From NCBI RefSeq assembly GCF_000515335.1, contig NZ_KI911563.1, positions 2,876,936 through 2,940,935 on the forward strand: 64,000 bases of DNA, written 5' to 3'. Made by a program: the position numbers and the translations under genes. This DNA is from Cohnella panacarvi Gsoil 349. GTDB taxonomy: Bacteria; Bacillota; Bacilli; Paenibacillales; Paenibacillaceae. Under the pieces are notes generated by a model. It had not been told where the DNA came from. It did no database searches and saw nothing but the letters and a program-made list of their open reading frames with translations. Of this stretch, positions 29,027 through 40,912 are shown piece after piece. Every line of letters begins with the position of its first letter. Within the stretch, counting starts at the first letter, position 1.

Positions 29027-29926
29027 TTGAAGGTAAGCGCAAAGTCGCTGACATGGAGCGCAGCGGCCATTCTTATATTGCTATCGATATTGACGCCGTT
29101 AAACGTGGTGTCCTCCCTGCTAATGATGACGCCATTCGTCGTCCTGTACACGATGCTGAACCCAGGCGCTTTCGCGGCTCACATCGTTCCTATTGCGGTC
29201 ATCGCATTCCTGTTGTCGGGTTCGTACGGACTGGTCGTGGTTACGCTGGGTTTGTTCTTCCTCGTTCCATCCGTAGTGATGGGACACCTATACAAGAAAG
29301 GCAAGCCGGCCAAGACCGTCGTCATAACCGGTTTCGTCGTCATCCTCGCGGAGCTTCTCCTTGAACTAGCGATATTATCCTCGCAGCTCGACTTCAAGAA
29401 CGAGGTCGTTAGTCTGCTGACGGATAATCTGAAGCAGTTCGAGTCGAGCTTCTCCGAAGGATGGGCCGCGAAGAATGCGGAGTCCTTAACGGAAGCGATG
29501 ATCACGGCCCTCCCGATGATGCTGCTCCTGACCGCGTTCTTCCTCACGACCGTCACGCACTGGCTGTCGCGCAAAGCGCTAAGGACGGTTGGATTCGAAG
29601 CTCCGGCGTTGCCGAAAGCGAAAGATTGGATGATGCCGCGAAGCTTAGTGCTCTATTATTTGATCGCTTCGGTCGCCAGCTTTATCATGACGGAGGAGAG
29701 CGCAGGCTATTGGTACGTTGCGATTACGAACTTGATCCCGATCCTCCAGTTCCTGTTCCTTATACAAGCCATCGGGTTCGTCTTTTTCTTAGCCGACGCT
29801 AAACGATGGCCGAGATTCGCGCCGTTCTTGCTCTGTATTCCGTTGCTGCTATTCATCCAGCCGCTATTCTTGATCGGAATGCTGGACGTGGCTTTCCCGC
29901 TGCGGCGATACTTCGTGAAAGAGTAG
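29027..29926 (+). CDS. DUF2232 (YybS-like) membrane protein
   Basis: A 299-residue integral membrane protein with about eight hydrophobic segments, the first at SLTWSAAAILILLSILTPLN. YybS-type proteins (DUF2232) are encoded directly before gdpP in Bacillus and relatives; function is unknown. The TTG at 29027 follows AGAGGTGAAAGGG and removes a non-hydrophobic upstream extension, so I prefer it. It shares an operon with gdpP, rplI and the replicative helicase. Confidence 0.85.
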   Translation: MKVSAKSLTWSAAAILILLSILTPLNVVSSLLMMTPFVVLYTMLNPGAFAAHIVPIAVIAFLLSGSYGLVVVTLGLFFLVPSVVMGHLYKKGKPAKTVVITGFVVILAELLLELAILSSQLDFKNEVVSLLTDNLKQFESSFSEGWAAKNAESLTEAMITALPMMLLLTAFFLTTVTHWLSRKALRTVGFEAPALPKAKDWMMPRSLVLYYLIASVASFIMTEESAGYWYVAITNLIPILQFLFLIQAIGFVFFLADAKRWPRFAPFLLCIPLLLFIQPLFLIGMLDVAFPLRRYFVKE

Positions 29927-29981
29927 CGAGCTAGCTAAGAAGGCAATCATTCGGAATTTAATTACGGGGGCGAAATCTGAT

Positions 29982-31946
29982 ATGCCCAAGTTTCTCGTGC
30001 AGCGATGGCACGGCATGCATATCGTCTGGGCTTTGGTGCTTATTTTTATTCTTATCGTTGTGCTGACTTGGTACGAATGGGTACTCGGTTTGCTGGGACT
30101 CGTTCTCGGCGGCGTAGTAGGCGCGTATGGCATCATGGCGGAGCGCGCGTTCCGTAAAGATTTCAACGATTATGTCCTTACGCTGTCCCACCGGATTAAG
30201 AGCGTGGGCAACGACGTGATCGGGAATCTGCCGTTCGGAATCGTCGTGTTCAATGAAGACCGGGAAATTCAATGGCATAACGCTTTTACGTCCTCGATCG
30301 TAGGGAAATCGTCGATCGTCGGCGAACAACTGGCGGCTTATTTTCCGGCTCTTCAACAACCGATTAAGGATAAGGAAACGACCTTGGAAACTTCGATTTC
30401 CGGCCGTACCTACGAGCTGATGGTGAAGCCTCACGAGCGGATCATGTATTTCTGGGACGTGACGGAGCGCTGGACGCTCAAGAAAAAGTACGAAGAAGAG
30501 AAATTGGCGCTAGGGATCGTCATGATGGACAATCTCGAGGAAGTCGCTCAAGGGATGGACGAGCAGCAGCGCGCGCTCATGCTGTCCAAGGTTACGGGCG
30601 AGATTAACGAATGGGCGCTAAAAAACGGGCTTTTCCTACGGAGACTTTCGTCCGATCGGTATATGGTCATCGCGAACTTGGCTTCGCTTAAGCAACTCGA
30701 GCAGTCGCGATTCGAATTACTCGATGAAGTCCGCGAGATTACGCTCGACCAGAAGCTTCCGATGACGCTCAGTATCGGTTTCGCGGCAGGTATAGACAAC
30801 GTGATCGAGCTCGGCCATCTCGTGCAAGGTAGCTTGGACATTGCCCTAGGCCGCGGCGGCGACCAGGCGGTCGTCAAAGTCGGGCAGCGACAAAGCTTCT
30901 ATGGCGGCAAGAGCAACGCAGTTGAGAAGCGTACGCGCGTCAGAGCCCGCGTCATCTCCCATGCGCTCAGGGATCTCATTAAAGAGAGCGACAACCTTAT
31001 TATTATGGGGCATAAGATGCCCGATATGGATGCCATCGGCGCGGCGATCGGAGTCGTCAAAGCCGCTCAGCTATACGGCAAAGAAGCGTTCATCGTACTG
31101 GAGGGCATCAACCCGGCCATTCAGAAAATGATGGAGATGATGAAGGAAGACGAGCGCCTCATGAAGCTTTTCGTTCCTCCGGAGCAAGCGCTGGCGCTGA
31201 CGCACAAACGCACGCTCGCGGTTGTCGTCGATACGCATCGCGCGACGATGGTCGCCGAGCCTAAGATTCTGCAGGCGACGGAACGGATCGTTATCGTCGA
31301 CCACCATCGCCGCAGCGAAGAGTTTATCGACGACGCGGTGCTCGTCTACATGGAACCGTACGCATCGTCAACTTGCGAGCTCGTGACGGAATTGCTCCAA
31401 TATATTCACGACCGCGTCGCGCTCGACGTCAGAGAGGCGACGGCGCTGCTCGCGGGCATTACCGTAGATACGAAGAGCTTCGCGCTTCGGACCGGTTCGA
31501 GAACGTTCGAAGCGGCCTCCTTCCTGCGACGCAACGGTGCGGATTCCGTGCTGATTCAGCGGATGTTGAAGGAAGATTTGGAGGAATACATTCGGAAAGC
31601 CGAGATTATCCGCCATGCGGAGATCTATAAAGAATGCATCGCGATCGCGGTCGCCGATGCCGGCAAGCCGGTACAGCAGTTGTTGATCGCTCAAGCGGCG
31701 GATACGCTGCTGAATATGACGGGAATGAAAGCTTCGTTCGTCGTCGGTATGCGACCGGACGGCCAAGTCGGCATTAGCGCGAGATCGCTTGGCCAGATCA
31801 ACGTGCAAGTCGTCATGGAACAGCTCGGCGGCGGCGGTCACTTCACGAACGCGGCCGCGCAGGCGCAAGGCACGGTGGGCGAAGTGGCAGGCAAACTCAG
31901 AAAAGTACTCAAAGATCTCGAAGAGGGAGAGGGGTTATTCATATGA
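29982..31946 (+). CDS. gdpP: Cyclic-di-AMP phosphodiesterase GdpP
   Basis: A 654-residue membrane enzyme that hydrolyses c-di-AMP to pApA. Two N-terminal membrane segments come first (about 12-32 and 35-55), then a PAS-like domain, a degenerate GGDEF domain, and the catalytic DHH/DHHA1 domains: [35 protein letters not shown] and [15 protein letters not shown]. It controls potassium and cell-wall homeostasis in Firmicutes. The rplI start overlaps its stop by 4 nt. Confidence 0.97.
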   Translation: MPKFLVQRWHGMHIVWALVLIFILIVVLTWYEWVLGLLGLVLGGVVGAYGIMAERAFRKDFNDYVLTLSHRIKSVGNDVIGNLPFGIVVFNEDREIQWHNAFTSSIVGKSSIVGEQLAAYFPALQQPIKDKETTLETSISGRTYELMVKPHERIMYFWDVTERWTLKKKYEEEKLALGIVMMDNLEEVAQGMDEQQRALMLSKVTGEINEWALKNGLFLRRLSSDRYMVIANLASLKQLEQSRFELLDEVREITLDQKLPMTLSIGFAAGIDNVIELGHLVQGSLDIALGRGGDQAVVKVGQRQSFYGGKSNAVEKRTRVRARVISHALRDLIKESDNLIIMGHKMPDMDAIGAAIGVVKAAQLYGKEAFIVLEGINPAIQKMMEMMKEDERLMKLFVPPEQALALTHKRTLAVVVDTHRATMVAEPKILQATERIVIVDHHRRSEEFIDDAVLVYMEPYASSTCELVTELLQYIHDRVALDVREATALLAGITVDTKSFALRTGSRTFEAASFLRRNGADSVLIQRMLKEDLEEYIRKAEIIRHAEIYKECIAIAVADAGKPVQQLLIAQAADTLLNMTGMKASFVVGMRPDGQVGISARSLGQINVQVVMEQLGGGGHFTNAAAQAQGTVGEVAGKLRKVLKDLEEGEGLFI

Positions 31947-32389
31947 AAGTCATCTTTCTGAAAGACGTTAAAGGACAAGGCAAGAAGGGCGAAATTAAAG
32001 AGGTGTCCGAAGGCTACGCGCGCAACTTCCTGATTCCGCAAGGCGCGGTGCAGATCGCGACCGACGGAGCGAAGAAGTCGCTCGACCAAATGGCGGCTTC
32101 CGCGCAGAAGAAGAAGGACAAAGAGAAAGAAGACGCGAAGGCGCTCGCGGTTCGACTGTCCGAGATGACGGTCGTCATTAAAGCGAAAGCCGGCGAAGGC
32201 GGCCGATTGTTCGGCGCGATTACGAGCAAGCAAATCGCAGAGGCGTTGGAAACCGCGTACAAAATCTCGATCGATAAACGGAAAATCGAGCTCGACGATC
32301 CGATTCGCACGCTTGGAACGACGAAAGTAACGGTAAAGCTGTATCCGGACGTAAAAGGCACGTTAAACGTGCAGATCGTGGAGGAATAA
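31943..32389 (+). CDS. rplI: 50S ribosomal protein L9
   Basis: A 148-residue protein with the N-terminal L9 domain [20 protein letters not shown] and [16 protein letters not shown], a long connecting helix rich in Lys and Glu, and the C-terminal RNA-binding domain ending in [18 protein letters not shown]. Its start overlaps the gdpP stop (ATGA). Confidence 0.98.
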   Translation: MKVIFLKDVKGQGKKGEIKEVSEGYARNFLIPQGAVQIATDGAKKSLDQMAASAQKKKDKEKEDAKALAVRLSEMTVVIKAKAGEGGRLFGAITSKQIAEALETAYKISIDKRKIELDDPIRTLGTTKVTVKLYPDVKGTLNVQIVEE

Positions 32390-32392
32390 AGC

Positions 32393-33766
32393 ATGAACGG
32401 CAGCGGCGATCAGTTGTTCGAATCGCGCGTGCCGCCGCAAAATATGGAGGCGGAGCAAGCCGTCCTGGGCGCGATATTGCTCGAGGCCGAGGCGCTTATC
32501 ACTTCGATGGAGCGGCTGCGCGCGGAAGACTTCTACAGCGTCTCTCACCAACGGATCTATGAAGCCATGGTCGCGCTCGGGGAAGACGGAGAGCCGATCG
32601 ACCTCGTGACGTTAACGGCCCGGCTTCAAGACCTCGGTCAATTGGACGAGGTTGGCGGAGTCAGCTATTTAGCAAAGCTTGCCGGCGCGGTTCCAACAGC
32701 CGCGAACGTGGAATACTACGCTCAGATCGTGGAAGAAAAGTCGATGCTTCGTCGGCTTATCCGGACGGCAACGCAGATCGTATCCAGCGGTTACGCGTCG
32801 GAAGACGACGTGGGCTTGCTTCTTAGCGATGCGGAGCGGCGGATCATGGAGCTGTCGCATAACCGCTCATCGTCCGGATTTATAAGCATTCGCGACGTGT
32901 TGATGGACGTATTCGAACGCGTGGAGTTTCTATATAACCATCGGGGCGGCGTTACGGGCATTCCTTCCGGTTTCGTCGATCTCGACAAGATGACGTCCGG
33001 CTTCCAGCGGAACGATCTCATCATTCTCGCGGCTCGTCCTTCCGTAGGGAAGACCGCTTTCGCGCTTAACGTCGCTCAGAACGTAGCCGTGCGAGCGTCG
33101 GAGACGGTTGCGATATTCAGCCTCGAGATGTCGGCCGCTCAGCTCGTGCAGCGGATGATCTGCGCGGAATCGAACGTCGACGCGACAAGAATGCGGACCG
33201 GGGATTTGAAGGGCGACGACTGGGAGAAGCTATCGATGGCGATCGGTTCGCTGTCCGAAGCACAGATCTACATCGACGATACGCCGGGCATTACGGTAGC
33301 GGATATCCGCGCCAAGTGCCGCCGTCTGAAGAAGGAAAAGGGCCTTGGGATGGTTCTCATCGACTACCTGCAGCTCATACAAGGGCGCGGCAAAGCCGGA
33401 GAGAACCGGCAGCAGGAAGTATCGGAAATTTCCCGTACGCTCAAGATGATCGCGCGGGAGCTCGAAGTGCCGGTAATCGCGTTGTCCCAGCTCTCCCGGG
33501 GCGTAGAACAACGTCAAGACAAACGCCCGATGATGTCCGACCTTCGGGAATCGGGATCGATCGAGCAGGATGCCGATATCGTAGCGTTCCTCTACCGCGA
33601 CGATTACTACGATAAAGAAACCGAGAAGAAGAACATTATCGAGATCATCATCGCCAAACAGCGGAACGGCCCGGTCGGAACGGTCGAGCTCGTATTCCTG
33701 AAACAGTTCAACAAATTCGTCAATCTGAACCATTCCCATGCGGAAGCGTTCGTTGGCAGCGCATAA
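32393..33766 (+). CDS. dnaB: Replicative DNA helicase (DnaB type; B. subtilis DnaC)
   Basis: A 457-residue hexameric helicase. The N-terminal domain shows VPPQNMEAEQAVLGAILLE. The C-terminal RecA-like domain has Walker A ARPSVGKTAFALNVAQN, MSAAQLVQRMICAE, Walker B MVLIDYLQLIQG and SQLSRGVEQRQDKRPMMSDL. There is no intein. It starts 3 nt after rplI with a GGAGGAATAAAGC site. Confidence 0.98.
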   Translation: MNGSGDQLFESRVPPQNMEAEQAVLGAILLEAEALITSMERLRAEDFYSVSHQRIYEAMVALGEDGEPIDLVTLTARLQDLGQLDEVGGVSYLAKLAGAVPTAANVEYYAQIVEEKSMLRRLIRTATQIVSSGYASEDDVGLLLSDAERRIMELSHNRSSSGFISIRDVLMDVFERVEFLYNHRGGVTGIPSGFVDLDKMTSGFQRNDLIILAARPSVGKTAFALNVAQNVAVRASETVAIFSLEMSAAQLVQRMICAESNVDATRMRTGDLKGDDWEKLSMAIGSLSEAQIYIDDTPGITVADIRAKCRRLKKEKGLGMVLIDYLQLIQGRGKAGENRQQEVSEISRTLKMIARELEVPVIALSQLSRGVEQRQDKRPMMSDLRESGSIEQDADIVAFLYRDDYYDKETEKKNIIEIIIAKQRNGPVGTVELVFLKQFNKFVNLNHSHAEAFVGSA

Positions 33767-33831
33767 GCCGGAAACGTGCGAGCAAATCCCGAACATTCAT
33801 TTTAAGACGATGTAAATTGTTCGTCATTCCG

Positions 33832-33860
33832 TTGACTTCCGACAGGCCAGTTGCTACACT
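33832..33860 (+). promoter_or_regulatory. purA promoter
   Basis: TTGACT (33832-33837), a 17-bp spacer and TACACT (33855-33860). The leader to the purA start is about 135 nt and contains GTTCCGC/GCGGAAC arms (near 33908-33938), a possible regulatory hairpin of unknown class. I see no recognisable riboswitch consensus. Confidence 0.65.
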
Positions 33861-33930
33861 AATAAAGCTGGATACGGACGAAGGCACCCTGAGATGCTTG
33901 AATGTTCGTGTTCCGCAACGGACTGCCTGA

Positions 33931-35289
<1,359 letters not shown>

Positions 35290-35304
35290 TTCGAATAACA
35301 AGCC

Positions 35305-35343
35305 AGAAGCCCTTCGGCGGATCACCGCCGAGGGGCTTCTTTG
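35305..35343 (+). terminator. purA terminator
   Basis: AGAAGCCC...GGGCTTCT with an inner CGGCGG/CCGCCG extension, then TTTG. Confidence 0.8.
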
Positions 35344-35390
35344 TATGGGCTAGCGGACTTAACACGGCTAAGCGGGTCGCAGCTCTTACG

Positions 35391-35577
35391 AATAACGGAA
35401 CGGAGTTCCGCTATTCGAACAGTTACTAGAAGTTGTATAGCTTTAAAGGAACTCAGTTCCGCTATTCGTACCCAGCAAGGAGAGTATATCGAATAATGAG
35501 AGAAATAACGGAACTCAGTTCCGCTAAACTCATAGAAATCCACGAAAGAGCACCAATAACGGAACTAGGTTCCGCTA
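35391..35577. repeat. Four palindromic intergenic repeats, GGAACTCAGTTCC family
   Basis: Four copies of a short palindrome lie at 35391-35417, 35445-35468, 35504-35526 and 35555-35577. The core is AATAACGGAACTCAGTTCCG, followed by CTA or CTATTCG. The cores vary (CGGAG, CTCAG, CTAGG) while the arms are kept. The spacers between copies are unrelated. Nothing else is seen in the 374-nt gap between purA and the next gene. Confidence 0.85.
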
Positions 35578-35717
35578 ACTCACGCAATTCCGCTCGATAT
35601 CGTTTCGTTCCCCTGTGGTATCCAGTGCAATCACTTATTTTATATGAATAGAGAATGAACGCCGAGAGGTTTGCCCATACTAAAAACTATGAAAACAGCG
35701 TGGCAGGAGGGCATACC

Positions 35718-36413
35718 ATGTACATCAAATGGATAAGCTGGGCTCTTCGGCTTGTGGCGACGGCGGTGCTGCTCAGCTTTCTATGCATATGGACAACCGG
35801 CTATATCGTCAACAGCTACATGGAGTCGATCATCAAACAGCTCGAGCTGCCGCTAGAGACGAAGCCGTTCGCTCTGTCGGGGGTCTGGGGAACATTATGG
35901 GGTTCGGATTCCCCGGCGAAGGAAGCCAGCGAGGAAGCGCGGGCGAAGAATACGAAAGCGACGAACTCCGATATCGGCATCAACGACCCGGACGACTCGG
36001 ACGATCCGGACGAGGAACGGGAGGAAGCAGCGCCCGCAACTTCTCAGGCATCGGTTGCGTCTAATGGACAAGCAAGTCCAAGCGAGACAACTGACGTTGA
36101 CGTTGGCACGATAACGGAACAGGAGCAGCAACCGAGTAGCGGCGAAGAGCAGCCGGAAGACGCTGTTCCGGCGGTAAGCGGCAACGCGGACGCAGGAGAT
36201 CCTCAGATGACCGATGCGGAGCGCCAGGCGTTGTACGCGAACGTCGTCTCCAAGCTCGATGCGTCTCAGCTGCAGCTCTTATCCGAGGCGCTGGAAGGCG
36301 GAGTATCGGCGGAGAAGCTTGCGGAACTGAAGGAAATGCTGAAGACGGCGCTGACCGAAGACGAATACGCCCAAATGATGGAGACGCTCCAAGGGACCGC
36401 GAATACGGATTAA
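35718..36413 (+). CDS. Membrane-anchored protein of unknown function with acidic linker
   Basis: A 231-residue protein I do not recognise. It has one N-terminal membrane segment (LRLVATAVLLSFLCIWTTGYIV). A long, low-complexity, acidic Ser/Glu/Asp/Pro-rich linker spans about 65-160 (for example DDSDDPDEEREEAAP). A short helical C-terminal domain spans about 165-231 (LSEALEGGVSAEKLAELKEM). The layout suggests an extracytoplasmic tether or wall-associated regulator. The ATG at 35718 follows GGCAGGAGGG; an upstream in-frame start lacks such a site. It precedes a cell-wall hydrolase and the wal operon. Confidence 0.75.
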   Translation: MYIKWISWALRLVATAVLLSFLCIWTTGYIVNSYMESIIKQLELPLETKPFALSGVWGTLWGSDSPAKEASEEARAKNTKATNSDIGINDPDDSDDPDEEREEAAPATSQASVASNGQASPSETTDVDVGTITEQEQQPSSGEEQPEDAVPAVSGNADAGDPQMTDAERQALYANVVSKLDASQLQLLSEALEGGVSAEKLAELKEMLKTALTEDEYAQMMETLQGTANTD

Positions 36414-36451
36414 TTCCGAAGCAGGTCACGAGTAAAACGCGTACAAGAATT

Positions 36452-36492
36452 GCCGCCGCGGCAGCTTAAACCGGCGGCTATTTCCATTTTTC
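36452..36492 (+). terminator. Probable terminator after the membrane-anchored protein
   Basis: GCCGCCG/CGGCGGC arms with a 13-nt loop, then a T-rich stretch ending CATTTTT. Confidence 0.5.
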
Positions 36493-36515
36493 ATAATTCT
36501 AATCCGGTGATTTTA

Positions 36516-36545
36516 TTGATAGTCTTGTCGTACATATGCTAAAGT
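36516..36545 (+). promoter_or_regulatory. Candidate promoter of the M23 endopeptidase gene
   Basis: TTGATA (36516-36521), an 18-bp spacer and TAAAGT (36540-36545), about 63 nt before the start codon. Confidence 0.45.
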
Positions 36546-36608
36546 AGGAGACGAACTCTTCCATAGTACAGGAAAAGAATACCGAATGTAAGCGAAAAGG
36601 AGAAGATC

Positions 36609-38171
36609 ATGGCCGTTTTCAGGGGAATAGATCGGATCCGGGGCGCGAAAGCTGCCATGCAGCGAATAATCCGGCGTGTTCGATCTCTGGACTTGAAAGA
36701 ACTGACTAACGTCAGCAAACGGTTCGATGCGCGATCCGTCGTCAGATTCGTGAATCATTATCGCGTACCGACTGTCGTTACCGCTTTAGGAATTATCGCC
36801 GTGGCATCCGTTGCCTTCGGGGCACATAAATACGTAGCAGCCAACACCGTGCCATACTATACCGTAGTACTTGATGGTCAAGTCGTAGGAGAGATCAGCG
36901 ACCCGAGTAAAGTCGATCAACTGATCGCGGACAAAGCCGAGCAGCTCAAGAAGGCGGACACCCCCGTACTAGCCGAGCTCGATGAGCAAGTCGTCACCTA
37001 CACGGATGAAAGGGCTTACAAGAAAGTAACCGACGACGCGGAGACGCTCGATCGGCTCAATGGCATGCTCACCACGCATCCCATAGGCGTTAAAGTGAAG
37101 ATCGACGGAGAAGTGGTCGGCATCGTACGCGACCAGCAAACCGCAGACGCCCTATTGCAAAGGGTGAAAGACAAATACGTAACGGTCAAAGCGAAGAAGG
37201 GCGGTACGGAAGTTCAGACGCTCTCGCTCTCGGCCGCCAGCAGTGATGAGAAGCCAGACAGAGAAGTGCAGCGGACGGTAACATCCGTCACCTTCGTCGA
37301 GAAGGTCGCGACGGAGAAGACCGATATCGACGCCGCGCAGATTTCGGATCCGGATGAACTGTACGAGAAGCTGACCAAGGGCGAACCGGTGCCGCGCACG
37401 TATACCGTCAAGCAAGGCGACTGCGTCGGGTGCATCGCTTCCAAGTTCAACATCTCGGGAGAATTCATCTACAAGAATAATCCTTGGATCAAGAACGATC
37501 TGATCAAAGTCGGAGACGTCATCGATCTTTCGACGGAGAAACCGCCGATTCTGAACGTGAATTCCACCGAGCAGGTCGTTCAGATCGAGACGATCGACCC
37601 TCCGATCGAATACAAGACGAACGACGATATGAAGGTCGGCCAAACGAAAGTGATCAGCCAAGGCAAAGAGGGCCAGCAGCAAGTCACTTATCGGATTCTG
37701 AACCGTAACGGCGAGGAGATCGAAGAGGAGATCGTCGACAGCAAAGTTCTTAAGGCGGCGACCCCGACGATCATCATGAAGGGCACGAAAGTCATCCGTG
37801 GCGAAGGAACAGGCAAGTTCAGCTGGCCGGTATCCGGGCACCGGATTACAAGTTACCTCGGCAAACGTTGGGGACGGATGCACAACGGTATCGATATCAT
37901 CGGCAACAGTAACATTAAAGCCGCGGACGATGGCGTAATCATCTATGCAGGGTATAAAGGCGCGCTAGGCAACTGCATCATTATCGACCACAAGAACGGT
38001 TTCCAGACGGTCTACGGCCATATGAAGAAGCTGAAGGCCAAGAAGGGCCAGATCGTCGAGAAAGGCGATTCCATCGGCGTCATGGGAAGCACGGGACACT
38101 CTACCGGCACTCATCTTCACTTCGAAGTTCATTTGAACGGCAAACTCAAAAATCCGCTCAGCTATCTATAA
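36609..38171 (+). CDS. M23 family metalloendopeptidase with LysM and G5 domains
   Basis: A 520-residue cell-wall endopeptidase. A cytoplasmic basic N terminus is followed by one membrane segment near residues 52-75. Then come a LysM-type peptidoglycan-binding segment (YTVKQGDCVGCIASKFNISG, about 260), a G5 domain (about 310-395) and the LytM/M23 catalytic domain. Its zinc ligands are His425 and Asp429 (MHNGIDI) and His504 (HLHFEV), with His502 the general base. It lies directly before walR; WalR controls such hydrolases in Bacillus, so regulation by WalRK is plausible. Confidence 0.93.
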   Translation: MAVFRGIDRIRGAKAAMQRIIRRVRSLDLKELTNVSKRFDARSVVRFVNHYRVPTVVTALGIIAVASVAFGAHKYVAANTVPYYTVVLDGQVVGEISDPSKVDQLIADKAEQLKKADTPVLAELDEQVVTYTDERAYKKVTDDAETLDRLNGMLTTHPIGVKVKIDGEVVGIVRDQQTADALLQRVKDKYVTVKAKKGGTEVQTLSLSAASSDEKPDREVQRTVTSVTFVEKVATEKTDIDAAQISDPDELYEKLTKGEPVPRTYTVKQGDCVGCIASKFNISGEFIYKNNPWIKNDLIKVGDVIDLSTEKPPILNVNSTEQVVQIETIDPPIEYKTNDDMKVGQTKVISQGKEGQQQVTYRILNRNGEEIEEEIVDSKVLKAATPTIIMKGTKVIRGEGTGKFSWPVSGHRITSYLGKRWGRMHNGIDIIGNSNIKAADDGVIIYAGYKGALGNCIIIDHKNGFQTVYGHMKKLKAKKGQIVEKGDSIGVMGSTGHSTGTHLHFEVHLNGKLKNPLSYL

Positions 38172-38185
38172 TCGCTGTCCGGTAC

Positions 38186-38230
38186 GAAGACCTCCGAACG
38201 CTCGAACTAGGGCGCGGAGGTCTTCTCTTA
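38186..38230 (+). terminator. Terminator before walR
   Basis: GAAGACCTCCG/CGGAGGTCTTC with a 22-nt loop, then TCTTATTT. Confidence 0.8.
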
Positions 38231-38258
38231 TTTCCATCATCCTGTCCGAAGAACTTCA

Positions 38259-38287
38259 TTGGGCTAGAGCTCTCATTATGTTAGAAT
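38259..38287 (+). promoter_or_regulatory. walR operon promoter
   Basis: TTGGGC (38259-38264), a 17-bp spacer and TAGAAT (38282-38287), with a TG one base before the -10 (extended -10). It is 44 nt before walR. Confidence 0.6.
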
Positions 38288-38330
38288 AAATGTATATAGG
38301 CACTTCCGAGAAGCGGGAGGCGGTAACGTT

Positions 38331-39077
38331 ATGCTAGGGAAAATATTGGTCGTGGACGACGAACGTCCGATTGCGGATATTCTGAAATTCAATCTCGAAA
38401 AAGAAGGCTACGAGGTCATCTGCGCATTCGACGGAGAAGCGGCGGTTAAGCTTGCGTTCGAAGAGGATCCTGACCTGATCCTGCTTGATCTGATGCTGCC
38501 GATTAAAGACGGCATGGACGTGTGCCGCGAGGTTCGGACGCGTCTATCGACGCCGATTATCATGCTGACGGCGAAAGACAACGAGATCGACAAGGTGCTC
38601 GGCCTCGAGCTCGGAGCGGACGACTACGTGACGAAGCCGTTCGGCACGCGCGAGCTGCTGGCTAGAGTCAAGGCGCATTTGCGCCGGCAGCGCAAGCTGA
38701 CGGATGCGTCCCGGGCGGACGAAGACGCGTCGCAACAGGAGACGGAGCGCCAAGGCATCAAGCTGTTCAACCTGTTCATCGACACGGATATGTACGTCGT
38801 ATACAAGAACAATCAACCGCTCGATCTGACGCACCGGGAATTCGAGCTCATTCATTACCTCGCCCGCAACAGCGGGAAAGTGATGACGCGCGAGCATCTT
38901 CTGCAGGCGGTATGGGGCTTCGAGTACTTCGGCGACGTGCGCACGGTGGACGTTACGATTCGGCGCCTCAGGGAGAAGCTCGAGGACGACCCGAGCCGTC
39001 CGGAGATTATCATGACGAGGCGAGGCCTCGGTTATTTGGTCCGTAATCCGAAAATGACGGGCGGTCTGTACGGATGA
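38331..39077 (+). CDS. walR: Response regulator WalR (YycF)
   Basis: A 248-residue OmpR-family regulator of cell-wall metabolism. The receiver domain has acidic residues at 9-10 and phospho-acceptor Asp53 (LILLDLMLP). A linker of about 15 Glu/Gln/Asp-rich residues is longer than usual. The winged-helix domain shows [15 protein letters not shown] and [18 protein letters not shown]. First gene of the walR-walK-yycH-yycI-yycJ operon, overlapping walK by 4 nt. Essential in Bacillus relatives. Confidence 0.97.
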   Translation: MLGKILVVDDERPIADILKFNLEKEGYEVICAFDGEAAVKLAFEEDPDLILLDLMLPIKDGMDVCREVRTRLSTPIIMLTAKDNEIDKVLGLELGADDYVTKPFGTRELLARVKAHLRRQRKLTDASRADEDASQQETERQGIKLFNLFIDTDMYVVYKNNQPLDLTHREFELIHYLARNSGKVMTREHLLQAVWGFEYFGDVRTVDVTIRRLREKLEDDPSRPEIIMTRRGLGYLVRNPKMTGGLYG

Positions 39078-40912
39078 GCTTGTTCCGCATGTTCCGCAGC
39101 ATCCAATTCAAGCTCATTCTCATGGTGCTGCTCCTCATCTTGATTGCGGTGCAATTAATCGGCGTGTATTTCATCAGCACGATGAAAAACTCGTTGATCA
39201 ATTCCTTCACGGGAAATTTGAATCAGCAGGCGACGCTGCTTACGACTTTCTTGTCCGATCCTAGCCTTACGGCAACGAACGCGGCGAAAGACGGGGAGGG
39301 CGAAACCGGCGCGAACGAGATGTTAAGCTCGCTCGTAGGCAACTTCTTCACGATCAGCGGAGCGGAAGTACAGGTTCTCGACAGCAGCGGCAAAGTGCTG
39401 GCTACGTCCAAGAAGCAGCAGCCGTCCGTCGTCGGGCGCAAGAATACGTCGCTCCTCGTCAGCCGCGCGCTTCAAGGCGTACGCGATAACGAAGAGGAGA
39501 TCATCGACGAGGATAGTACGCGGAATAAAGTGATCGCCAAACCGGTCATCAGCAATAACAAGATCGTCGGCGCCGTTTACATTGTCGCGCCTATGAAAGA
39601 AGTATACGAGACGATGGAAGGGATTAACCGGATCTTCGTCTCGGGGACGCTGATCGCCCTCGGCTTGACCGCGGTGCTAGGCGTCCTGCTATCGGGAACG
39701 ATTACGTCCCCGATCAAGGCCCTTACTAGACAGGCGACCGAGGTAGCTGAAGGACGATTCGACCAGCGGGTGCCGGTATTCGGCAGAGACGAGATCGGCC
39801 AACTGAGCAGCGCCTTTAACGATATGACGGATCGGTTAAGCGAAGCGCTTACGGTCAACGAAGAAGAAAAAGAGAAGCTGGCCTCGATCCTCTCCAATAT
39901 GAGCGACGGCGTACTGGCTACGGACGAGCTGGGCAAGGTGATCGTCACGAACCGGCGCGCGCGCGGCATGCTGGGGATCGCGGATATGAAAGACGGCACG
40001 ACGCTGTCGTCGGCGCTCGGGATCGAGAAGATGCCGATCGCCGAGACGTTGCAAGGCAAGCAGTCTTCGCTGCTGCTGCGCCGGGATTCGGAGACGGAAG
40101 GCGAGCTCGTCTTCCGAGTAACGCTTACGCCCATACGCCGCAGAGACAAAGGCGTAGCGGGCGCCATTGCCGTGCTTCAAGACGTAACGGAGATGGAGAA
40201 GCTCGAGCAATCGCGGCGGGAGTTCGTGGCGAACGTGTCCCACGAGCTGCGCACGCCGCTAACGACGATTAAGAGCTACGCGGAAGCGCTTGAAGACGGC
40301 GCGCTGGAGGAGCCGCCGCTCGCGGACCGGTTCGTCGGCGTCATCCGCAATGAGACCGAGCGGATGATCCGGCTGGTTACCGATCTGCTGCACTTGTCGA
40401 GATTCGATTCCAAGCGCAATCAGCTGCGCCGGCAGAAGACCGACTTGCCTCTGATGCTGGAGGAGGTCGTCGACCGATTCTCGTTCCAGCTTCGCCAGAA
40501 GGCGATTACGGCAACGGTGAAGGTCGACGACAAGAAGAAGACCGCATGGCTGGACCGGGACGGCATCGATCAGGTGCTCGACAATCTCGTATCCAACGCG
40601 ATCAAGTATACGCTGGACGGCGGTGCGATCGAGATTACGTGCAAGACGAACGACAACGGCCTGCTCGCCATTGCGATCAAGGATACGGGCATCGGGATTC
40701 CGAAGAAGGATCTCGCCCGCATATTCGAACGGTTCTACCGCGTCGACAAAGCGCGCTCCCGCAATATGGGCGGCACGGGACTCGGATTGTCGATTGCCCG
40801 GGAAATCGTGCGAGCGCACGGCGGATCGATCGGAATCGAGTCCGAGGCGAACGTCGGAACCGTCGTAACGGTGCTGCTGCCGATCGTGCCGGAAGGAAGT
40901 GAACCGTCATGA
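39074..40912 (+). CDS. walK: Sensor histidine kinase WalK (YycG)
   Basis: A 612-residue kinase: TM1 (about 12-34), an extracytoplasmic sensor domain to about 185, TM2 ([20 protein letters not shown]), and HAMP. A PAS domain follows ([18 protein letters not shown]), then HisKA with phospho-acceptor His390 ([15 protein letters not shown]) and HATPase ([26 protein letters not shown]). It senses wall status at the septum and phosphorylates WalR. It overlaps walR and yycH by 4 nt each. Confidence 0.97.
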   Translation: MSLFRMFRSIQFKLILMVLLLILIAVQLIGVYFISTMKNSLINSFTGNLNQQATLLTTFLSDPSLTATNAAKDGEGETGANEMLSSLVGNFFTISGAEVQVLDSSGKVLATSKKQQPSVVGRKNTSLLVSRALQGVRDNEEEIIDEDSTRNKVIAKPVISNNKIVGAVYIVAPMKEVYETMEGINRIFVSGTLIALGLTAVLGVLLSGTITSPIKALTRQATEVAEGRFDQRVPVFGRDEIGQLSSAFNDMTDRLSEALTVNEEEKEKLASILSNMSDGVLATDELGKVIVTNRRARGMLGIADMKDGTTLSSALGIEKMPIAETLQGKQSSLLLRRDSETEGELVFRVTLTPIRRRDKGVAGAIAVLQDVTEMEKLEQSRREFVANVSHELRTPLTTIKSYAEALEDGALEEPPLADRFVGVIRNETERMIRLVTDLLHLSRFDSKRNQLRRQKTDLPLMLEEVVDRFSFQLRQKAITATVKVDDKKKTAWLDRDGIDQVLDNLVSNAIKYTLDGGAIEITCKTNDNGLLAIAIKDTGIGIPKKDLARIFERFYRVDKARSRNMGGTGLGLSIAREIVRAHGGSIGIESEANVGTVVTVLLPIVPEGSEPS

